The position numbers were made by a program, and so were the translations under genes. 13,260 bases of DNA from Rhodospirillaceae bacterium. Lineage in GTDB: Bacteria; Pseudomonadota; Alphaproteobacteria; SP197. The stretch lies in assembly GCA_018700655.1 (NCBI GenBank), contig JABIUG010000084.1:1-13260 (forward strand), in the 5' to 3' direction. This document shows, piece after piece, positions 6,143-13,260 of this stretch (the stretch's first letter is position 1; each line of letters starts with the position of its first letter). The notes under the pieces were generated by a model. The model ran no database searches and was not told the DNA's origin. It saw nothing but the letters and a program-made list of their open reading frames with translations.

Positions 6143-7318
6143 ATGGCCGAGAACAGAGCAGCCGGTGAACCTGGCGATCACGCAGATATCCGCGACACGG
6201 TGCGCCGTCTGTGCGCGCAATTTCCGGGAAGTTACTGGCAGGAAAAGGACAAGGTAGAGGCCTATCCCGCGGAGTTCGTGGCAGCGCTGACTGAGGCAGG
6301 CCTTCTGGCGGCGTTGATTCCCGATGAATTCGGCGGCAGCGGCCTGGGTCTTTCTGCCGGTTGCGCCATTCTCGAGGAAATCCAGCGATCCGGTGGCAAC
6401 GGCGGCGCATGCCATGCCCAGATGTACACGATGGGTACGGTCCTGCGACACGGCTCGGATGCACAGAAACAGACCTATCTTCCAGCCATTGCATCGGGTG
6501 AGCTGCGCCTGCAGGCCTTTGGCGTCACGGAACCGACCAGCGGCACCGATACCACGGCGCTGCGGACATTCGCCCGGCGCGACGGGGATCGCTACATCGT
6601 CAACGGCCAGAAGGTCTGGACATCAAGGGCGGAACACTCCGATCTCATGTTGCTGCTCGCCCGCACCACTCCCCTGGATGAAGTTCAGAAAAAGACCGAG
6701 GGAATGTCGGTCTTTCTGGTCGACATGGGCAAGGTCATCGGCAAGGGCCTGACGATCCGCCCCCTGCCCGCCATGATCAACCACGCCGCGACCGAGGTAT
6801 TCTTCGACGACATGGCGATACCCGCCTCCAGCCTGATCGGCGAGGAAGGCCGGGGATTCCGCTACATCCTTTCGGGCATGAACGCCGAGCGCATCCTGAT
6901 CGCCGCCGAATGCCTCGGCGATGCCCGTTTCTTCATCGACCGTGCAACCACCTATGCCAACGAACGCGAGGTCTTTCACCGGCCGATCGGCCAGAACCAG
7001 GGCATCCAGTTCCCGATCGCCCTGGCCTATGCCCACACAGAAGCCGCCGCCCTGATGGTGGCTGATGCAGCCAGGCGTTACGAGGCCGGTGAACAGCCCG
7101 GCGCCCAGGCCAACATGGCCAAGATGCTGGCCGCCGACGCCTCCTGGGAGTCCGCCGAAATGTGCATCCAGACCCATGGCGGCTTCGGTTTTGCCCGCGA
7201 ATACGACATCGAACGCAAATGGCGCGAAGCCCGGCTCTACCGGACCGCACCGATCTCGACCAACCTGATTCTCGCCTTCCTGGCCGAGCATGTGCTTGGC
7301 CTGCCGAGGTCCTACTGA
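6143..7318 (+). CDS. Acyl-CoA dehydrogenase family protein
   Basis: A 391-residue FAD-dependent acyl-CoA dehydrogenase, expected to oxidise an acyl-CoA to the 2,3-enoyl-CoA in the cytoplasm and pass electrons to ETF. Visible elements are the N-terminal helical domain with LIPDEFGGSGLGLS (about 58-71), the middle-domain signature FGVTEPTSGTDTTALRTFA (about 126-144), NGQKVWTS, and the C-terminal QTHGGFGFAREYDIERKWRE (about 343-362). E249 in SGMNAERILIA aligns with the catalytic base of isovaleryl-CoA dehydrogenase (E254), while the later position used by medium-chain enzymes lacks Glu (ARLYRTAPIS). This favours a branched or otherwise unusual acyl group, but the substrate is not fixed by this. 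The start is set by GGAGGA; the open frame upstream to 5732 lies antisense to the DUF427 gene and is not coding. It overlaps the CoA-transferase by one base. Confidence 0.93.
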   Translation: MAENRAAGEPGDHADIRDTVRRLCAQFPGSYWQEKDKVEAYPAEFVAALTEAGLLAALIPDEFGGSGLGLSAGCAILEEIQRSGGNGGACHAQMYTMGTVLRHGSDAQKQTYLPAIASGELRLQAFGVTEPTSGTDTTALRTFARRDGDRYIVNGQKVWTSRAEHSDLMLLLARTTPLDEVQKKTEGMSVFLVDMGKVIGKGLTIRPLPAMINHAATEVFFDDMAIPASSLIGEEGRGFRYILSGMNAERILIAAECLGDARFFIDRATTYANEREVFHRPIGQNQGIQFPIALAYAHTEAAALMVADAARRYEAGEQPGAQANMAKMLAADASWESAEMCIQTHGGFGFAREYDIERKWREARLYRTAPISTNLILAFLAEHVLGLPRSY

Positions 7319-8445
7319 TGGCAGGCCCCCTTGAAGGCCTGCTGGTCGTCGCCATCGAGCAGGCCGTCGCCGGGCCGACCTGCACCTGCCGTCTGGCCGA
7401 CGCCGGTGCCCGCGTCATCAAGATCGAGCGCCCTGAAGGTGATTTCGCTCGCGGTTATGACTCTGTTGTCGAGGGCGAAAGCGCCTATTTCGTCTGGCTC
7501 AACCGGGGCAAGGAATCGGTTGTGCTCGACCTCAAGAACCCGGATGACCGTGACCTCGTGCTGGCCATGCTGGGCGAGGCCGATGTGCTGGTCGAAAACC
7601 TCAAACCCGGCTCGCTCGAACGTCTGGGCATTGAACCCGCCGCAATCATGGCCGGTAATCCCCGCCTGATCGTTGCCAGCATCTCCGGCTTTGCCGCCGA
7701 TGGGCCCAACCGCGACCGCAAATCCTATGACCTTCTGATTCAGGCCGAGACCGGGCTTGCCTCGATCACGGGTGCGCCGTCGGAAGCAGGCCGGGTTGGC
7801 GTTTCGATCTGCGATATCTCGACCGGCATGAACGCCTACCAGGCCATTCTCGAAGCCCTGCTGGCACGCGCCCAGACCGGCAAGGGGTGCAGGATCGAGG
7901 TGTCGCTGTTCGACACCATGGCCGACTGGATGACCGTGCCCCTGCTCCACCACGACTATGGCGGCAAAGCTCCCGGCCGGGTTGGCCTGGGCCATCCCTC
8001 GATCGCACCCTATGGCGTATTCCAGACCGGGGACGGCGGCGAACTCCTGATTGCCGTCCAGAACGACAGGGAATGGCGTATTCTCGCGACCGAAGTCCTG
8101 GGCCGCGCCGACCTTGCCGATCACCCGGATTTTGCGGCCAATGCCGCAAGGGCAAGGGATCGTGCGGCAACGGACGCGGTCGTCAACGATGCCCTGGCGT
8201 CGATGACCCGTGATCAGGCAATCGCCGCGCTGGAAACCGCAGGCATCGCATGGGCGAGCTACAACGGTGTCGACGGGTTATCGACCCACGAGGAACTCCA
8301 TCGCATGGCCGTGGAGACCCCTCACGGCAGTGCCAACATTCCCGCCCCGGCCGCCCGCCACGACGGCCAACACCGCCCGCCCGGTCGCATCCCCGCTCTG
8401 GGGGAACACACCGATGCCGTCAGGCTAGAGTTCGGAAAGGTCTGA
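7318..8445 (+). CDS. CaiB/BaiF family (class III) CoA-transferase
   Basis: A 375-residue class III CoA-transferase, which moves CoA from one acyl-CoA to another carboxylic acid through an aspartyl-CoA intermediate. The probable catalytic residue is D166 in SICDISTGMNAYQAI, matching Asp169 of formyl-CoA transferase. Other family marks are AGPTCTCRLADAGARVIKIE near the N-terminus, WLNRGKESVVLDLK, DVLVENLKPGSLERLG, SISGFAADGP, HPSIAPYGVFQTGDG and the C-terminal PALGEHTD. It is slightly shorter than FRC or CaiB (about 405-430 residues). The start codon shares one base with the dehydrogenase stop (TGATG), so the two are translated together and most likely act in sequence: CoA loading of an acid, then dehydrogenation. 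The real substrate is not known. The upstream extension of the frame to 7162 overlaps the dehydrogenase and is rejected. Confidence 0.94.
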   Translation: MAGPLEGLLVVAIEQAVAGPTCTCRLADAGARVIKIERPEGDFARGYDSVVEGESAYFVWLNRGKESVVLDLKNPDDRDLVLAMLGEADVLVENLKPGSLERLGIEPAAIMAGNPRLIVASISGFAADGPNRDRKSYDLLIQAETGLASITGAPSEAGRVGVSICDISTGMNAYQAILEALLARAQTGKGCRIEVSLFDTMADWMTVPLLHHDYGGKAPGRVGLGHPSIAPYGVFQTGDGGELLIAVQNDREWRILATEVLGRADLADHPDFAANAARARDRAATDAVVNDALASMTRDQAIAALETAGIAWASYNGVDGLSTHEELHRMAVETPHGSANIPAPAARHDGQHRPPGRIPALGEHTDAVRLEFGKV

Positions 8446-8456
8446 ACCCCAAAAAC

Positions 8457-8566
8457 AGTGTCATCCCGGTCAAGTGAGCTTTGCGAGCGTGAACCGGGAC
8501 CTCGATAGATCGACGCAGGCCTCTCGAGGCCCCGGCTCTCTGCTTCGCATCGGCCGGGATGACACT
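8457..8566. repeat. Multi-hairpin palindromic repeat element between convergent genes
   Basis: A 110-bp element bounded by a perfect 13-bp inverted repeat: AGTGTCATCCCGG at 8457-8469 and CCGGGATGACACT at 8554-8566. Inside are smaller stems: TCGAT/ATCGA (8502-8506 with 8509-8513), GGCCT-CTCG-AGGCC (8518-8531) and CCGGC/GCCGG (8532-8536 with 8553-8557). The left arm can also pair internally, CCCGGT 8465-8470 with ACCGGG 8493-8498, so alternative folds compete. It fills most of the 132-bp gap between the ends of the CoA-transferase and glycoside hydrolase genes. It resembles dispersed palindromic repeats with GTCATCCCGG ends found in many alphaproteobacterial genomes, as far as I recall. A role as a two-way transcript end or mRNA stabiliser is plausible. 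There is no U-tract, and it encodes no protein. Confidence 0.8.
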
Positions 8567-8577
8567 TCAGTTAGAAG

Positions 8578-10824
8578 TCAGGCGGTGAGTTCGAAGACGA
8601 GATGACCACCAGCGCCTGGGTCGAGTTTGACCTCAACGTGGGATACATCCATCGGATCACATGGCTGACCATCGAGCGTGACGGATACGAGCCGGCGGGC
8701 CACCGTGTCGGGCAGACCCACACGAACCTCACCTGTTTGAGACGGCAGCATCATCGCACGGCGTGTCGGCGAGAGTTCGACATGGCACAGCCGGCCTCTG
8801 GCATTGGTTTCCAGCAGAGTTTCGCCGGCTGATCTGACACGCAACACGTTGTCGGCCACTTCGATATCGGCCAATCCGACAGGAGTCGAAAGGTCATGCA
8901 GCGCAACATCGTCCGAGCCATGGGTCAGGGTCCAGCCCTGCCAGGGGTTGACGTCGCTGATCTCGGCGACGGCGATCGCGCTCAGCACCGCCCCCCAGGT
9001 GTAGAAAAGATCGGTATCGGGCTGGTCGTCGGCCCGGCCGGTGATCGCCGAGAAGTTCTCGCCGCAGATCCGTTCGTTGGCCCAGTTCAGCATGAAGAGT
9101 TCGTAGCAGCGCCGGGCGAAATCACGGGCGACATCGTCATAACCATAACGACGCAAGCCCATATAGGTCGCGAAGTTGAGCGGTGGCCAGACGCGGCCGC
9201 GCCAATAGACGTTGTCCTTGAAGGCGGGGTCGGAACGGGCACAGGCCGGGACCGGCCAGTCGCCCCAGAATTCTTCCGTATTGCGCAGGTGCCGATTGAC
9301 CAGATCGTCGGCCTGTTCGGCTGTCGCCGCACCGCAGAGCATGGCGTAGAAGCTGGTCGGTGCGACGCTGTCGGTAAACTTTCCAGACCACAGGCGGTTG
9401 GCAAAGATGCGCCGGTCGGGATCCCAGAGTTGCTCGCGGATCCGTCGCTTCAGGCCATCAGATTGTTCTGCGAGCGCCTTGGCTTCTTCGTCATGTCCCA
9501 GTTCGGAAGCCATCAACGCCAGCATCTCGCCATCGAGGGCGAGGAAACAGTTGAGCCCGATATCTTCGCAGTCGAGCGTGCGACTCTCGGCCATCAAACT
9601 GGCTTCGTCATGGACCGGTGAGTTGTCCATCATGGATTCGTCCTTGGCCGCCAGCTTGGTGCCGCGATAGAGGCCATCGCCGACCGGTGACGTGCCGTAT
9701 TCGACCAGACCGTTCTTGTTGCCATCGCGCTCGCGCCACCACCAGGTGTGATTGTCGTGGAGCGGGGTCCAGCCATCATCAATAAACTGCCGGTCGCGTG
9801 AGCGCAGGTAATGCATCCAGGTGACCCAGCTCACGATCGGGGGTTGGGTGCGGTCGACCCATGCGTCGTTGCCGGTCAGCAGGCAGGGAAGATTGCCCCA
9901 TTCGGTCGCCCCGGCAAAAATTGCGCGCTGGTTCTCGTGCGTGACCTCGGTATCGACCAGACCGGCAAGCAGGCCGTGATAGACAGAGTCGTTAAGCCAG
10001 ACGCCCCAGCCACCAAACTTCTGTGCGACCCAGTTACGCGACTGCTGGGTATAGGAACGATCGTTGTGGCGGTCCCACACGGTCGACCAGGCGACACAGT
10101 CACGCACCGCATCGAGCGCACCGGCGAGATAACCGGTGTGTTGGGGTGCCGGTGCCGGTTTCGCGTCCTTGGCCAGCGCTGCATCGGCTGCCAACGAGGC
10201 GTCTGCCCGGTTTTCGGCCCAGGCCACGGCAACCTCGAAGGAGCCCATTTCCTCGAGATTGTAGCGCAACACGCCCACGGGACCGGTCGTGCCACGTGAC
10301 GCCAGATAGAAATAGCCGTGCTCTTCATACTCCTGCGCCAAGGCATCCAGATCATTATGGAAGGTCGCCATCAGCGGAAAGCGCGGGCCCTTGGCGACGA
10401 CATGCCCACCTGGTGTGGACGCATGGAGTTCGGTCGTTGCGGGGTCATAGGCAACGCCATCGCCGTCATCGCACCACAGGCAGATACAGAGCCAGAATCG
10501 CAGGCCCCATTCGCCGTGTTCCAGCGTTTCCCAACTGATCCGGACGCTATCGTCACCATTGCGCTCGACTGCCAGAGCAAGCCGTGTGCCCCCGTGGTCG
10601 ACCTCCAGGTCGATGTGGCCGGCATCGATGCTGCGCGGGCCCAGCGTGACACCGTTGTGGTGGCCCGGCGGCAGGCGCGTGAAAGCACCCAGCGCGTCCG
10701 AATAGGCTGTGACGGCAACATGGCCGCCGCTGGGCAGGTGGATCAGTTCAGCGGGATAGACTGGATCCCAGGTGTTCCAGGACCGTTCAGGCCGCACGGC
10801 ATGTTTCTTCACGCGGCGCCCCAT
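8578..10824 (-). CDS. GH63-like (alpha/alpha)6-barrel glycoside hydrolase
   Basis: A 748-residue glycosidase. Residues 1 to about 225 form a beta-rich N-terminal domain, about 230-625 the catalytic toroid, and about 635-748 a C-terminal beta domain. Family marks are WWWRERDGNKNGLVEYG (about 361-377), KDESMMDNSPVHDEASLM (about 394-411), NVYWRGRVWPPLNFATYMGL (about 538-557), GENFSAITG (588-596) and FYTWG (607-611). D400 and E589 are the probable acid and base by analogy with GH63 enzymes such as YgjK and mannosylglycerate hydrolase. There is no signal peptide, so it should act inside the cell on an imported or stored glycoside; a compatible-solute glycoside is one possibility, not shown. The start overlaps the isochorismatase-like gene by 16 bases, and a GAGG lies rather far upstream; a GTG four codons later is an alternative start. 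It is the last gene of the transporter operon. Confidence 0.88.
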   Translation of the reverse strand: MGRRVKKHAVRPERSWNTWDPVYPAELIHLPSGGHVAVTAYSDALGAFTRLPPGHHNGVTLGPRSIDAGHIDLEVDHGGTRLALAVERNGDDSVRISWETLEHGEWGLRFWLCICLWCDDGDGVAYDPATTELHASTPGGHVVAKGPRFPLMATFHNDLDALAQEYEEHGYFYLASRGTTGPVGVLRYNLEEMGSFEVAVAWAENRADASLAADAALAKDAKPAPAPQHTGYLAGALDAVRDCVAWSTVWDRHNDRSYTQQSRNWVAQKFGGWGVWLNDSVYHGLLAGLVDTEVTHENQRAIFAGATEWGNLPCLLTGNDAWVDRTQPPIVSWVTWMHYLRSRDRQFIDDGWTPLHDNHTWWWRERDGNKNGLVEYGTSPVGDGLYRGTKLAAKDESMMDNSPVHDEASLMAESRTLDCEDIGLNCFLALDGEMLALMASELGHDEEAKALAEQSDGLKRRIREQLWDPDRRIFANRLWSGKFTDSVAPTSFYAMLCGAATAEQADDLVNRHLRNTEEFWGDWPVPACARSDPAFKDNVYWRGRVWPPLNFATYMGLRRYGYDDVARDFARRCYELFMLNWANERICGENFSAITGRADDQPDTDLFYTWGAVLSAIAVAEISDVNPWQGWTLTHGSDDVALHDLSTPVGLADIEVADNVLRVRSAGETLLETNARGRLCHVELSPTRRAMMLPSQTGEVRVGLPDTVARRLVSVTLDGQPCDPMDVSHVEVKLDPGAGGHLVFELTA

Positions 10825-11411
10825 TGGGCCAGAACCTCATCGGTCGTGCCTATCTCGATCTGGTCCTCGAAACGTCGATAGGTATGGGCGAGGGTCGCGG
10901 CATGGGATTCTGGATTGGAGCCGTGGCAGGCATCCGACACAACGATCGTGCGATAACCCCGGTCCATCGCCGTCATCACGGTGCCCAGAACACAGACATC
11001 GGTTTCGACGCCGGTGCAGATCACGGTGGAGCACTCGAGTTCATCGATGATAGCGCAGAACTCCGGGCTCTCGAACGCCGAATAGGTCGGTTTGTTCGCG
11101 ATCCGGGCGGGTGGCACAAAGACCTTGAGCTCGTCGATGACATCAATGATGGCGGGATCCATCACCGACGTCGTCACACTTTGCCAGCGGCGGAAATAGT
11201 TCTGCCAGTGACCCCGGGCATCTTCGGCCCGTTCAGGTGTGGTGAACTGGGTAAAGACCGTGCGCTCCGGGCAGTGCTGCGTCAGCCGGATGACATTGGG
11301 AAGAATTTCAGGGATCGAGGGTGTGTGCCAGTCGGTTTCGCCGGCAAACAGGCGCTGCATGTCGATACAGACATGCACCGCGTCTTTTCCGATGGGCTGG
11401 ATTTCCTGCAT
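10809..11411 (-). CDS. Isochorismatase-family cysteine hydrolase
   Basis: A 200-residue cytoplasmic hydrolase of the isochorismatase-like fold, which includes nicotinamidases, N-carbamoylsarcosine amidase and biuret hydrolase. The Asp-Lys-Cys triad is visible as D17 (VCIDMQRLF), K107 (IANKPTYSAF) and C140 (GVETDVCVLGTVMTA). Having a catalytic Cys argues for an amidase-type activity rather than true isochorismatase (EntB-type, which lacks it). Aromatic residues W28, W69, F73 and W76 could shape the pocket. The substrate is unknown. The start codon shares one base with the ATPase stop (TGATG), and GGAGGA at 11415-11420 lies just upstream. Placement directly after a polyamine-type importer suggests it hydrolyses an amide, ureido or carbamoyl bond in the imported compound. 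Confidence 0.92.
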   Translation of the reverse strand: MQEIQPIGKDAVHVCIDMQRLFAGETDWHTPSIPEILPNVIRLTQHCPERTVFTQFTTPERAEDARGHWQNYFRRWQSVTTSVMDPAIIDVIDELKVFVPPARIANKPTYSAFESPEFCAIIDELECSTVICTGVETDVCVLGTVMTAMDRGYRTIVVSDACHGSNPESHAATLAHTYRRFEDQIEIGTTDEVLAQWGAA

Positions 11412-12460
11412 CAGTCCTCCACGAGAACGGTGTGGTCCGGGGACCAGGTGATGGCGACGGCCTCTTCGGCATCGAACATGCGGTCACCGGCGTTCTGCTG
11501 GAACGTGTGCATCGGCCCGGCCGGCGTCTCGACGATATAGGTCACGCTGGTGCCCGAAAAGACGCGTTGCGTGACGCTGCCTTCGACACGGTTGCCGTCC
11601 GAAGCCGTGTCGGACAACGCGGTCAGTCGCATTTTTTCAGGCCGCACCGCAAGGGTCACCCGCGAACCAGGCAGCGCCGAACTGGTCACAATCGGCCCGA
11701 GCGCTTCGACGCTAACACGGCCATTCTCGACCAGGCCCTCCATGAAGTTCGCATCACCCAGGAAACTCGCGGCAAACCGATTGACCGGGTTCTCGTAAAT
11801 CTCTCCGGGCGCGCCGATCTGGACGACCTGGCCATCATTGATGATGGCAATCTGGTCCGAGAGTGTCAGCGCCTCTTCCTGATCATGGGTAACGAAGATG
11901 GCGGTGATCCCGACCGCGCGCTGAATCTGCTTGAGCTCAATCTGCATTTCCTGGCGCAGGCGTTTGTCGAGCGCACCGAGCGGTTCGTCAAGCAACAACA
12001 CCTTGGGTTCGGTGACAAGCGCTCGGGCCAGGGCGACACGCTGCTGCTGGCCACCCGAAAGCTGACGCGGCTTGCGCTGTTCCAGCCCGGTCAGGCGCAC
12101 GAGATCGAGCATCTCCCCGACCCGCTTGCGTGCGTCGGTCTTCGAAACGCCACGGACAGAAAGACCAAAGGCGATGTTATCCATCACCGTCATATGCGGG
12201 AACAACGCATAGTTCTGAAACACCATGCCGATATCGCGCCTGTGCGCCGGGATATGGGCAACATCGACCCCTTCGATCAGGATCTCGCCTTCTTCGGGCT
12301 CAACAAAACCCGCGATCGAGCGCAACAACGTCGTCTTGCCGCTGCCGCTTGGGCCCAGCAGGGCAAAAAACGAACCGTTCGGGAAGTCGAGCGAAACGTT
12401 GTCGAGCGCTTTGAGCTCGCCATAACGTTTGGTGACATTGCGGGCGACAACACCGCTCAT
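11411..12460 (-). CDS. PotA-type ABC transporter ATP-binding protein
   Basis: A 349-residue ABC ATPase of the spermidine/putrescine/iron importer group, on the cytoplasmic face of the inner membrane. Walker A is GPSGSGKTT at 36-44, the Q-loop is Q82 (MVFQNYALFPHM), the signature is LSGGQQQRVALARAL at 134-148, Walker B is VLLLDEP at 154-160, the D-loop is LGALD, and the switch His is H192 (THDQEEAL). The C-terminal ~110 residues form the TOBE-type regulatory domain (ARPEKM-like VRPEKMRL followed by beta strands). Length matches PotA-type proteins. A full GGAGGTGA Shine-Dalgarno at 12464-12471, inside the permease gene, serves this start. It overlaps the permease by ATGA and the next gene by one base. 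Substrate is set by the binding protein, which is outside the window. Confidence 0.96.
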   Translation of the reverse strand: MSGVVARNVTKRYGELKALDNVSLDFPNGSFFALLGPSGSGKTTLLRSIAGFVEPEEGEILIEGVDVAHIPAHRRDIGMVFQNYALFPHMTVMDNIAFGLSVRGVSKTDARKRVGEMLDLVRLTGLEQRKPRQLSGGQQQRVALARALVTEPKVLLLDEPLGALDKRLRQEMQIELKQIQRAVGITAIFVTHDQEEALTLSDQIAIINDGQVVQIGAPGEIYENPVNRFAASFLGDANFMEGLVENGRVSVEALGPIVTSSALPGSRVTLAVRPEKMRLTALSDTASDGNRVEGSVTQRVFSGTSVTYIVETPAGPMHTFQQNAGDRMFDAEEAVAITWSPDHTVLVED

Positions 12461-13257
12461 CGGTCACCTCCAAACTTCGAAATTCGGGCAAAGATCAGGA
12501 AAACCGTCGCTGAGACCAGGATCATGATCGTCGAAATCGCATTGATCTCCGGTGTGAACCCCTTTCGGATCGCCGAGAAAATCTCGACTGGCAGGACCGA
12601 AATGCCCGGTGCCGCCAGGAAATAGGAAATCACGAACTGGTCAAACGAAACGGCAAAGGCAAAGAGCGAGGCAGCGACAATACCGGGGGCCATGACCGGA
12701 ACGGAGACACGGATGAAGGACTGGAGCGGCGTCGCGCCGAGGCTGGCCGCGGCCTCTTCGAGTTCCGGCCCGAAGCTCGCCAGCCGGGCGCCGACCACGA
12801 TGATGACATAGGGCAGCGACAGGGCGACATGGCCCAGCAGCATGGCATGCAGGCCCCGTCCGATCCCGGTCCAGAAGAACAGCACCAGCATCGAGGTGCC
12901 GATGATCAGCCAGGGAATGGTGATCGGCGGGAACAACAGAAGTTGCAGGATACTGCGGCCACGGAAGCGGTAACGGGCAAAAGCAAATGCCGCCATGGTT
13001 CCAAGGGTGGTCGCGATGGCGGTGTTGGCCAGCGCTAGCAGGATCGAGTTGAGGCTGGCTGTTAGCAGGCGCTCGTTGCCCGCGAGATCCCGGTACCAGC
13101 GCGTCGAGAACTCGAACGGCAGCGCATAGTGCATGGAATCGTTAAAACCCATCAGCGCGAGCACGGCGATCGGCACATAGAGGAAAAACAGCACCAGGCC
13201 CAGGAACACACGGCCCAATCCGTCGCCGGTCCGGCAGAGAATGCGATGGGTGTTCAT
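12457..13257 (-). CDS. PotC/PotI-type ABC transporter permease
   Basis: A 266-residue inner-membrane permease with about six hydrophobic segments, near residues 16-38, 66-94, 102-130, 135-158, 187-214 and 236-257. The cytoplasmic EAA loop that docks the ATPase is ELEEAAASLGATPLQSF followed by VMAPGI, about 165-192, with G174 in the expected place. Length and order match PotC, the second permease of spermidine/putrescine importers. The second permease subunit (PotB-like) and the periplasmic binding protein are expected upstream, beyond the right edge. ATG 13257 fits the family start (a short cytoplasmic tail before the first span), but only three bases remain before the window ends, so the ribosome-binding site cannot be checked. 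Confidence 0.93.
   Translation of the reverse strand: MNTHRILCRTGDGLGRVFLGLVLFFLYVPIAVLALMGFNDSMHYALPFEFSTRWYRDLAGNERLLTASLNSILLALANTAIATTLGTMAAFAFARYRFRGRSILQLLLFPPITIPWLIIGTSMLVLFFWTGIGRGLHAMLLGHVALSLPYVIIVVGARLASFGPELEEAAASLGATPLQSFIRVSVPVMAPGIVAASLFAFAVSFDQFVISYFLAAPGISVLPVEIFSAIRKGFTPEINAISTIMILVSATVFLIFARISKFGGDR
12464..12471 (-). promoter_or_regulatory. Consensus Shine-Dalgarno for the ABC ATPase, inside the permease gene
   Basis: The minus strand reads GGAGGTGA, a full match to the anti-Shine-Dalgarno region, with its GGAGG core six bases before the ATPase ATG. Although the two genes overlap by ATGA, the ATPase may therefore be translated independently and at a higher level than the permease, fitting the need for two ATPase copies per transporter. 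Confidence 0.7.
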
Positions 13258-13260
13258 TGC

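Noticed and set aside
6623..7291. A 222-codon open frame on the minus strand
   Set aside because: Antisense to the acyl-CoA dehydrogenase; its Gly/His/Val-rich composition and lack of motifs mark it as a shadow.
7312..8124. A 270-codon open frame on the minus strand
   Set aside because: Antisense to the CoA-transferase with its conserved Asp and signature segments. No ribosome-binding site or domain supports it.
8457..8566. The cloverleaf-like palindrome as a tRNA or tRNA-like gene
   Set aside because: The reverse strand contains a GGTTCACGC stretch resembling a T-loop, but the 13-bp outer stem, total length and arm spacing do not fit a tRNA, and there is no anticodon arm in the right place.
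8896..9621. A 241-codon open frame on the plus strand
   Set aside because: Antisense to the GH63-like gene, across its conserved catalytic motifs. It looks like a codon-bias shadow.
11321..12625. A 434-codon open frame on the plus strand
   Set aside because: It is antisense to the ABC ATPase, whose Walker A, signature and Walker B motifs are intact on the minus strand. The translation is rich in Arg, His and Asp with no recognisable domain, as expected of a high-GC shadow frame.

Overview
The window is a stretch of high-GC, gene-dense chromosome with short or overlapping gene junctions and long antisense reading frames produced by GC-rich codons. The gene families (PotA/PotC-type ABC importer, TauD-like dioxygenase, Rieske oxygenase, acyl-CoA dehydrogenase plus CaiB/BaiF CoA-transferase) and the palindromic repeat with TGTCATCCCGG arms suggest an alphaproteobacterium, perhaps Rhodospirillales-like. 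This is inference from style, not from a marker gene. I see no rRNA, tRNA, CRISPR array, integrase or transposase.

Layout. (1) Positions 1-2245, minus strand: a class I methyltransferase, then a Nudix hydrolase joined by an ATGA overlap, then after 78 bp a Rieske-type oxygenase alpha subunit that runs off the left edge. (2) Positions 2309-4780, plus strand, divergent from the methyltransferase: a gamma-glutamyltransferase-fold Ntn hydrolase followed 18 bp later by a TauD/TfdA-family 2-oxoglutarate dioxygenase. (3) Positions 4781-5129: mostly non-coding, with one possible 31-residue membrane peptide and small hairpins. (4) Positions 5130-5981, minus: an unusual three-part protein with an excisionase/MerR-like N-terminus, a DUF427 domain, and a C-terminal segment resembling a DUF4379 zinc ribbon that has lost its metal-binding cysteines. 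(5) Positions 6143-8445, plus, divergent from (4): an acyl-CoA dehydrogenase and a CoA-transferase overlapping by one base. (6) Positions 8457-8566: a structured palindromic repeat between convergent genes. (7) Positions 8578-13257, minus: a four-gene overlapping operon read as PotC-type permease, PotA-type ATPase, isochorismatase-family hydrolase, GH63-like glycoside hydrolase.

How the genes may work together. Most of the window looks like catabolism of small organic nitrogen compounds: import by a polyamine-type ABC system, hydrolysis by amidase-like and glycosidase-like enzymes, oxidative attack by two iron oxygenases, and CoA-dependent breakdown of the acid product. The Rieske protein has Glu where classical dioxygenases have the bridging Asp, as in carnitine monooxygenase, which fits a quaternary-amine substrate but does not prove it. 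The GGT-like enzyme keeps the catalytic machinery but has lost residues that bind the gamma-glutamyl group, so its substrate is probably different.

The observations most worth following are the DUF427 fusion, the GGT-like enzyme with altered substrate pocket, the transporter/amidase/glycosidase operon, and the palindromic element. I did not find evidence of a clearly new defence or mobile system.
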